DNA of 64,000 nt, taken from the NCBI GenBank assembly GCA_036401335.1, contig DASWVC010000054.1, positions 6,624 through 70,623 of the forward strand, given 5' to 3'. This document shows positions 56,102 through 64,000 of the stretch, in pieces. The notes beneath the pieces are model-generated. The model worked only from the letters and a program-made list of their open reading frames with translations. It was not told the origin of the DNA and did not search any database. How positions within the stretch are numbered: position 1 is the stretch's first letter; each line of letters opens with the position of its first letter. The stretch is from DASWVC01 sp036401335 (GTDB lineage: Bacteria > Verrucomicrobiota > Verrucomicrobiia > Chthoniobacterales > JAFAMB01). A program made the translations under genes and the position numbers.

Positions 56102-57567
56102 GCTGACTCCTCGAAAGACGAATGGATGACCCGTTCCTCGCTCAGTTCACCTCGGGGCAGGTCGGCGACGATGCTGCCATTACGGAACACGTAGACGTGA
56201 TCGCAGTTTTCGAGTTCCTCCATCTCGGTCGTGTACCAGAGAAACGTCCGGCCGGCATTGGCCTCGTTGCGGATCAGGCGGTAGACCTCCCGTTTGGTGC
56301 CGACGTCAACCCCGCGCATGGGGTCGTCCATCAGCAGAATTTTGGCTTCACACCCGAGCGCACGGGCGAACAATGCTTTCTGCTGGTTTCCTCCAGACAG
56401 CGATAAGATGTTGTTCCGCAGGTCGGGCGTCCGGATCTGGATGCGCTTTTGCCAGCGTTCGGCCAGCTGGTCTTCTAACTCCGGTGACAAAAGAAAGGAA
56501 CGGCGCAACGCCGGCATTGAGCTGACACCGACGTTCCCGACGATCGACCAGAGCGGGAAAATTCCGTCGCTCTGGCGGTCACCGGCGATCAGGGCAACTG
56601 GCTCCGTGACCTCGATGCCGGGCATCCGCCGGCTCGCAGCCTTAAAAATGGCGAGCAGGAGGTCGGTCTGACCATGGCCGGACAACCCTGCAAACCCGAC
56701 GACCTCGCCTTCGTGCGCGACCAGCTCCAGACCGTCACGCTGCCGCGCCGGACGGGCCCGCACCCGCGGCCGGGTGGTCCGGCGTGTTGCGGGGGACGGC
56801 TCAGCCGCCTGCATTTTACCCGCTGTGGCCCCGCCCATTGCGGTCACCAGGAGTTCACGGTCAAAGCGGGCCGCACAATCGGCCGCGACGACCTTGCCGT
56901 CGCGCATGACCACGATGCGGTCTGAATAATCGAGGATTTCTCCAAGTAGATGCGAGATCAGGATGCAGCTCACGCCCGTGGCCACGGTCCGCCGCACATG
57001 GGCAAGCAGTTGCCCGGCCGTGTGGCCGTCCAGAGACGAAGTTGGTTCGTCCAGAATGACGAGATGAAGGGGAGACCGGCTGAGGGTAAAAGCGCGGGCC
57101 ACTTCCACCATTTGCCGTTTGGCGATCGGCAGGTCGCTCACCACGGCATCGGCTTCAATGCCGTGGCCCGGAAAGATCTCGTCAAGTTTACCCCCGATAA
57201 GCCGGGCGGCCCGCCTTCGCCAGCCCCAGCCCGTGATCGAGGGATGAAGGACCCGCGCATTCTCGGCGACGGTAAGGTTGGGGCACAAGGAAAGCTCTTG
57301 AAAAACGCAGCGGATCCCAAGCTGCTGCGCCATGACCACCCCGTAGCCCCGGCGCGCTTCCCCTGCGACCAAAACCTTGCCGCCATCCGGGCCAAGCGTC
57401 CCTGCCAGGATGTGCATCAACGTGGATTTGCCCGCGCCATTGTGGCCCACGAGTCCCACGCATTCTCCGGCGTGAACCGCGAAGTCAACTCCGGCCAATG
57501 CGCGCACCGCTCCGAAATGCTTCTCGACGCGGTCCAACCTGACAATTTGTCCAGGTAACTCAGGCAT
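56098..57567 (-). CDS. Sugar ABC transporter ATPase with two ABC domains (RbsA/MglA family)
   Basis: A 489-residue cytoplasmic protein with two ABC domains. The first has Walker A VGHNGAGKST near residue 43 and LVILDEPTSSLDGHTAG, but its signature is the atypical SDLPIAKRQMVEVARA. The second has the expected degenerate P-loop GLSGHGQTDLL, a full signature LSGGNQQKALFARAL and ILLMDDPMRGVDVGTKRE. This asymmetry is normal for CUT2 importers, where one site hydrolyses ATP. Start is ATG at 57567 or GTG at 57570. It lies between the binding protein and permease genes. Confidence 0.92.
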   Translation of the reverse strand: MPELPGQIVRLDRVEKHFGAVRALAGVDFAVHAGECVGLVGHNGAGKSTLMHILAGTLGPDGGKVLVAGEARRGYGVVMAQQLGIRCVFQELSLCPNLTVAENARVLHPSITGWGWRRRAARLIGGKLDEIFPGHGIEADAVVSDLPIAKRQMVEVARAFTLSRSPLHLVILDEPTSSLDGHTAGQLLAHVRRTVATGVSCILISHLLGEILDYSDRIVVMRDGKVVAADCAARFDRELLVTAMGGATAGKMQAAEPSPATRRTTRPRVRARPARQRDGLELVAHEGEVVGFAGLSGHGQTDLLLAIFKAASRRMPGIEVTEPVALIAGDRQSDGIFPLWSIVGNVGVSSMPALRRSFLLSPELEDQLAERWQKRIQIRTPDLRNNILSLSGGNQQKALFARALGCEAKILLMDDPMRGVDVGTKREVYRLIRNEANAGRTFLWYTTEMEELENCDHVYVFRNGSIVADLPRGELSEERVIHSSFEESA

Positions 57568-57651
57568 CACAAAACCCCGGGTGCCCGTCCCATCTTCGCC
57601 ACCGCTCTGGCAACCGGCACATGCGGCCAGGCCGCCGCGACAATCCCAACC

Positions 57652-58680
57652 TCACTTTTTCAAGTTGTCGTCAATCGCCTTCTTCGCATCCTCAAGCGTG
57701 TACTCATGGCTCGCAACCCCGCCGACCGGAATGCCGGGAAGGGCGGCCTCGAAGTCGTCCTGCGTAAACGCCAGGTACGGCACGACCAAGTCATGCGGAA
57801 TGTCCTTTCGACCGTCAAGAATCTGTTGCGCAACCCAGAACGCAAGGGTGGAGACGCCCGGCGCAATCGACGCCGACCAGGTCGTGTAGCCGTTCTTCCC
57901 CTTTTGCTCCTTCCACCAGGCAAGTTCATCCTGACGGTTTCCCATGATGATGATGGGCAGTTTACGCCCGGCTCCAGTGAAAGCTTGCGCGGCACCATAA
58001 CCATCGCCGCCCTGATCCACCACACCCACAATCTCGGGAAGGGAGGGAAGCACGGTCCCCACGGCCTTTTGCGCGGTTGTCTGATCCCAGTCACCCTCAA
58101 CGCTGTTTACGACCTTAAACTCCGGATGCTTGGCCACGCCTTCCATAATGCCGGCATGAATGGCATCGTCAATCGAGGTACCCGCAAGGCCGCGAATCTC
58201 CAAGAGGTTTCCGCCTTTCGGCAGCCATTTGGCCAGGTGTTCGACTTCTTGTTCGCCGTAATCCTTGAAGTCGATGAAAACGCGGTAGGCCCCAGGTTCG
58301 GTCACGGTGCCGTCGAAGGAGACGACGACAATGCCGGCGTCAATTGCCTGTTTGATGGCGCCATTCAAAGCATCCGGTGACGAAGCGTTGATGACAATGG
58401 CGTTGTAGCCTTGCAGGATCAGGTTCTGGATCTGCGCTGCCTGGGTCGGAACTTCCTTGTCGGCCGTCGTGAACACGTCCGCCGCGGCGACGGTTCCGTC
58501 CGCGACGGCTTTCTTGGTCACGAGATCGTAACTTTTCAACATGGCCTGGCGCCAGGAATTGCCCGCATAGTTGTTAGAAAACGCTATGCGCACGTTTTTG
58601 GTGTCCGCGTGAGCAGCACTGAGAATGGATAAGGTTGCGAGAGCGGTTAGGAGAACCTTTCCGCGGGTAGTATTGTTCAT
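57652..58680 (-). CDS. Sugar ABC transporter periplasmic binding protein
   Basis: A 342-residue exported protein with a signal peptide (MNNTTRGKVLLTALATLSILSAAHA) and a periplasmic-binding-protein type I fold (Peripla_BP_4). It shows VRIAFSNNYAGNSWRQAMLKSYD, NLILQGYNAIVINASSPDALNGAIKQAIDAGIVVVSFDGTV and VVDQGGDGYGAAQAF, typical of ribose/rhamnose-type receptors. It should deliver sugar to the permease pair downstream. The start is the ATG at 58680; upstream in-frame residues precede the signal peptide and are unlikely. It lies 81 bp upstream of the ATPase gene. Confidence 0.9.
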   Translation of the reverse strand: MNNTTRGKVLLTALATLSILSAAHADTKNVRIAFSNNYAGNSWRQAMLKSYDLVTKKAVADGTVAAADVFTTADKEVPTQAAQIQNLILQGYNAIVINASSPDALNGAIKQAIDAGIVVVSFDGTVTEPGAYRVFIDFKDYGEQEVEHLAKWLPKGGNLLEIRGLAGTSIDDAIHAGIMEGVAKHPEFKVVNSVEGDWDQTTAQKAVGTVLPSLPEIVGVVDQGGDGYGAAQAFTGAGRKLPIIIMGNRQDELAWWKEQKGKNGYTTWSASIAPGVSTLAFWVAQQILDGRKDIPHDLVVPYLAFTQDDFEAALPGIPVGGVASHEYTLEDAKKAIDDNLKK

Positions 58681-58914
58681 GCCGTTTGTTTCCGGATCAG
58701 GGGGGATTTTCAGAAGTTGGCGCAACCGTTCACGACCGTGGCTGGTCGAGGCTTTGCCAGCCGGCCCCGTGGAGAAATCACCCTCCAGGGTATGGGAACG
58801 CGATTTCCAGGGGACCTGGCGGGAATTGTCTCCTAACCGGCCAGAGGGCTTTGAGGGTGCACCCAGCCCTGATGGTAGGTCGAAAACCCGGTAAGAGCAA
58901 ACGGCGGCAATCCG

Positions 58915-59748
58915 TCACGGGACGTCCAGACCGTAAGCCCGCACGGCGGTGCCCCCGAAAAGGCTGGCCCGTTCCGCTGGCGAAAGCGATTCGGCCAGGC
59001 GGCACACGATGTCGTGCCACTGCCGGTAAGGACAGGCCGCCAGGCAAACCGGCCAATCCGTGCCGAACATCAACCGGTCGGGACCGAATGCCTCCAGCGC
59101 AGCCGCGACGTAAGGCGAAAGCTGAGCTTCGGTCCAAGCGCCCGGATCCGCTTCCGTAACCAGGCCTGACACCTTGGCATACACATTCTCCCGCCGCGCA
59201 AGTTCTTTCAGGTCCTGCCGCCAGGGTTCCAGGCGGTTCGCTCTGATCGCAGGTTTGGCCAAGTGATCAACGACGAAGACCTGCCCGGGATGCCGATCCA
59301 CAAAGCGGATCGCCTCAGGCAGCTGGCGCGCGCGAACGAGAAGGTCATACGTAAGTCCGAGCCCGCGCAAAGTCCCCATCCCCGTGTTGAAGTCTTCGCG
59401 CTGCAGGTAGCCATCCGGTTCATCCTGGATCAGGTGGCGGACGGCCCGCAGCCGTCCTTCCCCCGCCAACTGTTCGAGGTGATCGGCAACGCAGGGATCG
59501 GTGAGCGGCACCCAACCGACCACGCCCTTGATGAAGTCGTGATGCCTTGACAGGGAGAGGAGCCAACGCGTTTCCTCAAGCGTCTGTCGTGCCTGCACCG
59601 AAACCACGCCGTCGATGCCCGCTTCCCGGATTTCCGTTTCCAGGTTTAACGGAAGGAAATCGCGCCGCAGGATTCTCATATCATCGGAGATCCATCCGTA
59701 CTCCGCCGCGGAGTACCTCCAGAAATGGTGATGGGCGTCAATCCTCAC
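58915..59748 (-). CDS. Amidohydrolase-2 family lactonase (L-fuconolactonase-like)
   Basis: A 277-residue TIM-barrel metal-dependent hydrolase. It begins MRIDAHHHFWRYSAAEYGWI (metal histidines), has VVGWVPLTDP, VFVVDHLAKPAIR, YAKVSGLVTEAD and the terminal RLMFGTDWPVC, whose aspartate is a catalytic metal ligand. The whole pattern fits the L-fucono-1,5-lactone/L-rhamnono-lactone hydrolase group. With the neighbouring dehydrogenase it would convert L-fucose (or L-galactose) to the aldonate. The start is GTG at 59748. It is 68 bp downstream of the dehydrogenase. Confidence 0.88.
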   Translation of the reverse strand: MRIDAHHHFWRYSAAEYGWISDDMRILRRDFLPLNLETEIREAGIDGVVSVQARQTLEETRWLLSLSRHHDFIKGVVGWVPLTDPCVADHLEQLAGEGRLRAVRHLIQDEPDGYLQREDFNTGMGTLRGLGLTYDLLVRARQLPEAIRFVDRHPGQVFVVDHLAKPAIRANRLEPWRQDLKELARRENVYAKVSGLVTEADPGAWTEAQLSPYVAAALEAFGPDRLMFGTDWPVCLAACPYRQWHDIVCRLAESLSPAERASLFGGTAVRAYGLDVP

Positions 59749-59816
59749 GGTTCAAGGGGCTGCAGACCAGCCAGGGCGGAAGACGGCCGTCGGGGGAAAA
59801 CCAGCGCACGCACCGG

Positions 59817-60779
59817 TTATTGGCCGGGGATGGGTCCACGGTGCTCAGGGCGCCCCCGGGTAAAGGTGAAGTTGTGAATGGGCGCAAGGATTTCCAACAC
59901 CTCAGCCAAGAGAACCCTGTCCATCGGCTCTGCCAGGTAGGCAAGGTTGTCCAGCATTCTCTTCCGCCGAGCCGTACCTACCAAGGTGGTAGCAATATCC
60001 GGATGGGAGCACGAGTACTGAACCGCGAGCTTAACAATGTCCACCCCTTTGGCCGCACAGTAGTCGACTGCTTTGCGGCAACCTTCAATGATCGTCTTGC
60101 TTGCGGGGTGCCACCCCGGAACTCCCTGCGGGGTAAGCAGTCCCATGCCGGTTGGCGATGCGTTGATGATGCCAACGCCCTTTTCCTTAAGGTACCCGAT
60201 CAGACCGGTTAACGAATCGTCGTTTAATTCGTAATGGCAGAACGAGAGGATGGAATCGACGATGCCGGGGCCTGTGCGGTTGAGCACACTCGGGAAAACG
60301 TTCAGCGGCAGCCCGGTCAAGCCCACAAAACGCGTCAGCCCTTGTTCCTTCATCCGGTGTAGCGCCGGGAGGGTTTCATTAACGATCTGGTCGTGATCCG
60401 CAAACTCGATGTCGTGGCATTGAACCAAGTCCACGTAATCGACGCCGAGCCGCTTCAAGCTTTCGTGCAGGCTTCGTTCCGTTCGTTCGGCCGAGTAATC
60501 GTAGTCGTTCTTGGCCTCGTTATAGGACCCGACCTTGGTCGCCAGGTAATACCGGTGGCGGGGGATGCCGCGCAGCGATTTGCCCAGGTTGGTCTCGGCC
60601 AGCGTCTCACCGTATGCCGGTGACACATCAATGAAATTCACACCGCCGCCGATGGCGGCATGAACGGTCTCAATGCATTCATCAAGGTTAACCTGGTGAA
60701 AGACGCCTCCAAGGGATGAAGCGCCAAAACTGAGCACCGACACCTGCATGCCGGTATTTCCAAGGGGACGGTATTCCAT
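59817..60779 (-). CDS. Aldo/keto reductase, L-galactose/L-fucose dehydrogenase-like
   Basis: A 320-residue TIM-barrel NAD(P)-dependent enzyme. The catalytic tetrad residues sit in NFIDVSPAYGETLAE (Asp, Tyr), LATKVGSY (Lys) and QCHDIEF (His). The stretches QCHDIEFADHDQIVNETLPAL, FVGLTGLPLNVFPS and INASPTGMGLLTPQGVPGWHPAS closely resemble plant-type L-galactose dehydrogenase and bacterial L-fucose dehydrogenase. It would oxidise the sugar to the 1,5-lactone, the substrate of the next enzyme. ATG start at 60779. An AT-rich stretch about 200 bp upstream is a promoter candidate. Confidence 0.88.
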   Translation of the reverse strand: MEYRPLGNTGMQVSVLSFGASSLGGVFHQVNLDECIETVHAAIGGGVNFIDVSPAYGETLAETNLGKSLRGIPRHRYYLATKVGSYNEAKNDYDYSAERTERSLHESLKRLGVDYVDLVQCHDIEFADHDQIVNETLPALHRMKEQGLTRFVGLTGLPLNVFPSVLNRTGPGIVDSILSFCHYELNDDSLTGLIGYLKEKGVGIINASPTGMGLLTPQGVPGWHPASKTIIEGCRKAVDYCAAKGVDIVKLAVQYSCSHPDIATTLVGTARRKRMLDNLAYLAEPMDRVLLAEVLEILAPIHNFTFTRGRPEHRGPIPGQ

Positions 60780-61255
60780 AGTCAGGCAGCGGGGAGGTCC
60801 AGACGATTTAGGGTTGATCCGCTCTCCGTTAACGTTCGCGCGTCAGCCACAAAAAGCTTCTACTTCGCCGGGGCAGGAATGCACATCCGTTGAAAACCTG
60901 TTCAAAGAGGAGCTCGCAGGCGCAGCGCTGAAGCACCGCGCTTCGACGGGCTAAGCCACTCACCACAGGAGGTTTTTCATATTGTAATAAATGTTCCATA
61001 CTTTTGATATTGTGTTCCAGGGCTGGTTTCAGTAATAACGGACGGCGCTCTGTTCGCTCCTTGGGAGTTGCAGGCTTTCCAGGGCCGGGACAAAACGCGC
61101 GTGCAGGAAGCTGAACCAATGATAACCACCACACCCTTCCAAATACGCCGGCCGACCGCGTGCTTCCCGCACGGGCCTCACAAAGGTCCAACCCTTCCCT
61201 GACAGGGTCTCCCGGGTACCCATGCCTGCTATAACTTAACCTACCCATCCTTCGT
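60780..61255. other. Divergent intergenic region of 476 bp between the dehydrogenase and csoR
   Basis: It holds an AT-rich island at 60978-61019 that contrasts with its GC-rich surroundings. I see no RNA gene. A 144-codon frame on the minus strand (60829-61263) has arginine- and cysteine-rich, non-protein-like composition and I reject it. Confidence 0.5.
60978..61019. promoter_or_regulatory. AT-rich candidate control region upstream of the dehydrogenase operon
   Basis: A 42-bp AT-rich island contains the direct repeat ATATTGT at 60979 and again at 61008, each followed at a short distance by GTTCC (ATGTTCC at 60991, TGTTCC at 61013). On the minus strand TACAAT is a possible -10 for the dehydrogenase gene. 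Repeat spacing suggests a regulator site; no regulator gene is adjacent. Confidence 0.35.
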
Positions 61256-61585
61256 ATGCTCATGAGTGCCAGCCCTCAGAATTTGTCGCGGCAAATCAAG
61301 AAACCTCCGATGCAGAAAGTCAAAGCGCGGGTGAACCGCATCGCCGGACAGGTCGGCGGGATCCAACGAATGATCGATGAAGGCAAGTACTGCGTGGACA
61401 TCCTTAACCAGATTGCCGCCGTGCGATCGGCTTTGGATGCGCTCGGTATCGAGATGCTCACCCACCACCTTGAAGGCTGCGTCATGAGCCTCGGCACCGG
61501 TCGTGATCACGCACGCGCAAAATCAATGTCGCGTGACCAGTTGCTTGCAGAGGTGCAACTTGCACTTTCGCGCTTCCTGCGGTGA
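61256..61585 (+). CDS. csoR: Copper-sensing repressor, CsoR family
   Basis: A 109-residue all-helical DNA-binding repressor. The metal-binding triad is Cys46, His71 and Cys75 (KYCVDILNQ and THHLEGCVMS), with the same 25 and 4 residue spacing as Cys-His-Cys of CsoR, which fits Cu(I) sensing and not the formaldehyde sensor FrmR. VKARVNRIAGQVGGIQRMIDEGKYC is the family's N-terminal helix. It should repress its target promoters until Cu(I) binds. No copper ATPase or chaperone gene is next to it, which is unusual. ATG at 61256, with an alternative at the third codon. Confidence 0.88.
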   Translation: MLMSASPQNLSRQIKKPPMQKVKARVNRIAGQVGGIQRMIDEGKYCVDILNQIAAVRSALDALGIEMLTHHLEGCVMSLGTGRDHARAKSMSRDQLLAEVQLALSRFLR

Positions 61586-61790
61586 TGACCCGACAGGCAT
61601 TGCCGAAAAGCGGTCCCGCAAGGGGGAGTCTGCCGCGGAGGTTCGCGGAACGTGGAAGGTGAACGGGCGCCGGTGCGGGATCTCAAAGAAAATCGTGATT
61701 GAAAATCGGTGAAACGAAGCAGAAGTAGGGGGCGGCCAGGGCTGACGGAGAACGAGTCCGGTTCAGCGAGCAACGCAGGTCACCAGATTT

Positions 61791-61952
61791 ATGGGCGATT
61801 ATAAAGGTCGGAACCAAAACAGGCAGCGCAAAAGACGGTTCGCAAAAGTGCAGCGGCTTAAAGCATTGGCTGCGACTGAAACACCGAAACAGCCCGCGAA
61901 CGAGGCCACCGCCGGCGAAGCCGTTGCCGCAGCACCCGGGGTGAATTTGTAA
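61791..61952 (+). CDS. Small hypothetical protein, 53 residues
   Basis: A short frame starting MGDYKGRNQNRQRKRRFAKV with a very basic first half (eight Arg/Lys in residues 5-20) and an Ala/Glu-rich second half ending AAAPGVNL. The basic N-terminal part suggests nucleic acid or ribosome contact. I recognise no family by name. It lies between csoR and the LutA-like gene, which is on the other strand. An AGG lies about 12 bp before the ATG. Composition is better than chance, but no independent support exists. Confidence 0.4.
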   Translation: MGDYKGRNQNRQRKRRFAKVQRLKALAATETPKQPANEATAGEAVAAAPGVNL

Positions 61953-62051
61953 GGACGCCGAACCGGCTTCTACGGACTGGCCTGTCCTTTCCGGCTCAGA
62001 CCGATAGCGGTGTGCCAGAAGTTCGTTCAGATCTCAAGAGAAGCGTCGTCC

Positions 62052-62768
62052 CTAAAAGCTGGCCAGCACCTCGGCGAGGTGGATCGTTTTCAACTTTTGG
62101 TGTTGCCGGTTCAAGAGCCCTTGCAAGTGCATCAAACAACTGGAGTCGTTTGAAACCAGGTACTCAGCGCCGGTGTCCAAAGCTGAGGCGGATTTGGTTT
62201 CGCCCATCGCGGTCGAGATCATCGGGAATTTGACGGCGAACGTTCCGCCAAAACCGCAGCAGCTGGTTTGATCCTCCATCTCGACGAGGGTCAGCCCCTC
62301 GACGTGCTTGAGTAAGGTACGTGGTTGATGTTTGACGGCCAGCTCACGAAGGCCGTGGCAGCCGTCGTGAAAGGTTACCCTGGCCGGAAATCTGCTGCCG
62401 AGTTCCGTCACGCCAAGCTGGTCCACCAGAAACGAGGATAACTCAAAGGTCCGATTGCTCAATTGAACCGCTGCGGCCTGCAGGGGCGTTCGCTGAAAAA
62501 GGTCCGGGTAAAAGTTCTTGAGCATGGCCGCACAAGAACCGGAGGGCACGACCACCGGTTCGTTGCCTGGGAGGGCGTTAAGCACGCGCTCAGCGATCCC
62601 GCGTGCTTCGTCCCAATACCCGGCGTTAAACGCCGGCTGCCCGCAACAGACGATCTGTGGTTTGAAATCGACCTTGTGGCCGAGCTTCTCGAAGATGCGG
62701 ACCGCGCTGATCCCCACGGCAGGAAACAACTGGTCCACAAAACACGGGATGAACAGCGTGATATTCAA
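62052..62768 (-). CDS. lutA: Lactate utilisation protein A-like (LutA/YkgE) Fe-S oxidoreductase subunit
   Basis: A 238-residue cytoplasmic protein with two cysteine-rich CCG domains: FIPCFVDQLFPAVG...IVCCGQPAFNAGY and VTFHDGCHGLRELAVKHQPRTLL...SCCGFGGTFAVKFP. These are the marks of LutA/YkgE, a subunit of the LutABC complex that oxidises L-lactate to pyruvate. lutB and lutC are not in this window. Here it follows the bifunctional aldolase gene with a 4-bp overlap (start TTG at 62768), so it is coupled to a pathway that yields L-lactate from L-lactaldehyde. Confidence 0.9.
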   Translation of the reverse strand: MNITLFIPCFVDQLFPAVGISAVRIFEKLGHKVDFKPQIVCCGQPAFNAGYWDEARGIAERVLNALPGNEPVVVPSGSCAAMLKNFYPDLFQRTPLQAAAVQLSNRTFELSSFLVDQLGVTELGSRFPARVTFHDGCHGLRELAVKHQPRTLLKHVEGLTLVEMEDQTSCCGFGGTFAVKFPMISTAMGETKSASALDTGAEYLVSNDSSCLMHLQGLLNRQHQKLKTIHLAEVLASF

Positions 62769-64000
62769 CGTAGAAACGCTTCGTGCAGCCCGCCATCCAC
62801 CGTGATCACTTGTCCAGTGGTTTTGCTCAGACGCTTCGTCAGCAAAAGGTAAAAGGCTTCCGCCTGGTCGGCTGGCGTGATGGGTGCACGCGTCAACGTG
62901 CGGTCGGCATAAAATTGCGCTAATTTCGCGGTCAGCGATTCGGTGGGCTCATTCTCCTGGTAGGGAAGGTTGTACTTGGCCAGGGAAGCAAGCACCCGTT
63001 CGCGTGGGAACATGGCGCTTCCCTGGACCACGGTGGCCGGGGCCACAGCATTAACGCGGACCAGCGGCGCAAGTTCAATCGCCAATTCGCGCGTGAGGTG
63101 GTTCGCCGCGGCCTTGGAGGTATCGTAGGCAAGGCTTCCCTTTTTGGCCACCACCGCGTTGGCGCTGGTCGTGAGCACAAGGTTGCCGGGAAGCCCTTGC
63201 TCCCTCCAGGTTCTGGCGGCTTCGTCGGCCACCACGTACGAACCGGTGACATTGATGGCAAAGGTGAGCCCCCATTTGTCGTCCGGAATGTGCCCGGTCG
63301 TGTCCGGTGAAACGAAGATACCGGCAGTAACCGCGATTGAATCAAAGCCGCCGTAGGCGAGCACCGCGTCATTCAACATCGCCCGTACGCTGGCTCGATC
63401 GGTGATGTTCCCGCTGAATCCGACAGCCGGCCCGCAATTGGATACCCCGGTACCGGCCACCCCGATGCCGACCCCGTAGGCGTCCGTAATTTCCTTGGCC
63501 GTCCCTGCGGCAGCTTCGTGATTAAGGTCGACACAGACGGCGTGCGCCCCGTCTTTGACCACACGGAGCGCAACTTCCCGTCCGATGCCGGAACCGGCTC
63601 CGATGATCACGACGACCTGCCGGGCGAGCTCTTTTTCCGGGGGCATGCGCTGCAGCTTGGCTTCCTCCAATAACCAGTATTCGATGTCGAACGCTTCCTG
63701 CTGCGGCAGGGCGATGTACTCGTCCACGGCTTCCGCGCCGCGCATTACTTCCACGGCACAGTTGTAAAACTCGGCCGTGACCCGCGACTCGGATTTATCT
63801 TTGCCCCAGGCGACCATCCCCAGGCCGGGAATCAAGATCACCGTGGGGTTCGGGTCGCGCATCGCCGGCGAGTTGTCCCGTTTGCAGTGCTCATAGTAAG
63901 ACGCGTAATCTTCCCGGTACCGGGCCAAGCCGTCTCGGAGCTTGCCTTGCAAAGCGTCCGAGTCCTCCGTCTGGGGGTTCCAATCAACGTAAAGGGGTTT
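62765..64000 (-). CDS. Bifunctional rhamnulose-1-phosphate aldolase/lactaldehyde dehydrogenase, C-terminal part (5' end outside window)
   Basis: The open frame enters the window at 64000 and gives 411 residues. The first 125 (from VDWNPQTED through RDNSPAMRDPNPTVILIPGLGMVAWGKDK) match the C-terminal part of a class II aldolase domain. The rest is a short-chain dehydrogenase with the NAD motif VVIIGAGSGIGREVALRV, NAG-like VTAGIFVS, the Ser-Tyr-Lys site (SANAVVAKKGSLAYDTSKAAANH) and GQVITVDGGLHEAFL. This layout is that of RhaEW/TIGR02632 proteins, which split L-rhamnulose-1-phosphate to dihydroxyacetone phosphate and L-lactaldehyde and oxidise the latter to L-lactate. Confidence 0.9.
   Translation of the reverse strand, partial: KPLYVDWNPQTEDSDALQGKLRDGLARYREDYASYYEHCKRDNSPAMRDPNPTVILIPGLGMVAWGKDKSESRVTAEFYNCAVEVMRGAEAVDEYIALPQQEAFDIEYWLLEEAKLQRMPPEKELARQVVVIIGAGSGIGREVALRVVKDGAHAVCVDLNHEAAAGTAKEITDAYGVGIGVAGTGVSNCGPAVGFSGNITDRASVRAMLNDAVLAYGGFDSIAVTAGIFVSPDTTGHIPDDKWGLTFAINVTGSYVVADEAARTWREQGLPGNLVLTTSANAVVAKKGSLAYDTSKAAANHLTRELAIELAPLVRVNAVAPATVVQGSAMFPRERVLASLAKYNLPYQENEPTESLTAKLAQFYADRTLTRAPITPADQAEAFYLLLTKRLSKTTGQVITVDGGLHEAFLR

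Noticed and set aside
60829..61263. A 144-codon minus-strand frame upstream of the dehydrogenase
   Set aside because: Composition is irregular, it spans the AT-rich control region and overlaps the csoR start. No family resemblance.

Overview
This is one chromosomal window of high-GC bacterial DNA, most likely from the phylum Verrucomicrobiota (soil Spartobacteria/Chthoniobacter-like). I base this on the tRNA-Thr-tuf-tRNA-Trp-secE-nusG-rplKAJL order, a tandem-fused UvrA of about 1,840 residues, a eukaryote-type UDP-glucose pyrophosphorylase, a PEP-CTERM protein and L-fucose/L-rhamnose oxidation genes. The phylum call is an inference from family knowledge; no 16S gene is present.

Positions 1-21,100 are an information-processing block, almost all on the minus strand. 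Reading in the direction of transcription it runs tRNA-Thr, tuf, tRNA-Trp, secE, nusG, rplK, rplA, rplJ, rplL, a strong terminator, a 4.4-kb interruption, rpoB, rpoC, a strong terminator, a PduO-type cobalamin adenosyltransferase, rpsB, tsf and a partial UDP-glucose pyrophosphorylase. The interruption holds an MFS transporter, a UPF0173 hydrolase, a cytochrome c lipoprotein and two small envelope proteins. It separates rplL from rpoB, and rpoB has its own TTGACA-17-TATTTC promoter candidate.

Positions 21,000-45,500 are mixed housekeeping and envelope genes: a YmdB phosphodiesterase, an N-acetylmuramoyl-alanine amidase, tRNA-Pro, a periplasmic asparaginase, a DUF985 cupin, an amino acid permease, fused UvrA, a methyltransferase/GT9/lipoprotein/coiled-coil operon, a three-receiver HPt response regulator, the SRP RNA, an SPW membrane protein, an FHA-FHA-ABC transporter convergent with an FHA-adenylate cyclase, threonine synthase with a ThiS/MoaD-like carrier, and a PEP-CTERM protein. 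The intergenic stretches hold gene remnants (a uridine-kinase-like pseudogene, a Uma2 fragment) and several families of hairpin repeats.

Positions 45,700-53,900 form a tightly coupled four-gene operon with the DUF2397-DUF2398-SMC/MukB-like-DUF2399(Toprim) layout. I read it as a type II Wadjet (JetABCD) anti-plasmid system. It is the clearest defence system here. It is a known type, not a new one.

Positions 54,100-64,000 are a minus-strand deoxysugar catabolic locus. It holds a bifunctional rhamnulose-phosphate aldolase/lactaldehyde dehydrogenase (partial), a LutA-like lactate oxidase subunit, an L-galactose/L-fucose dehydrogenase, an L-fuconolactonase-like amidohydrolase and a four-gene sugar ABC importer. 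A lone CsoR-type copper sensor sits in its middle on the plus strand.
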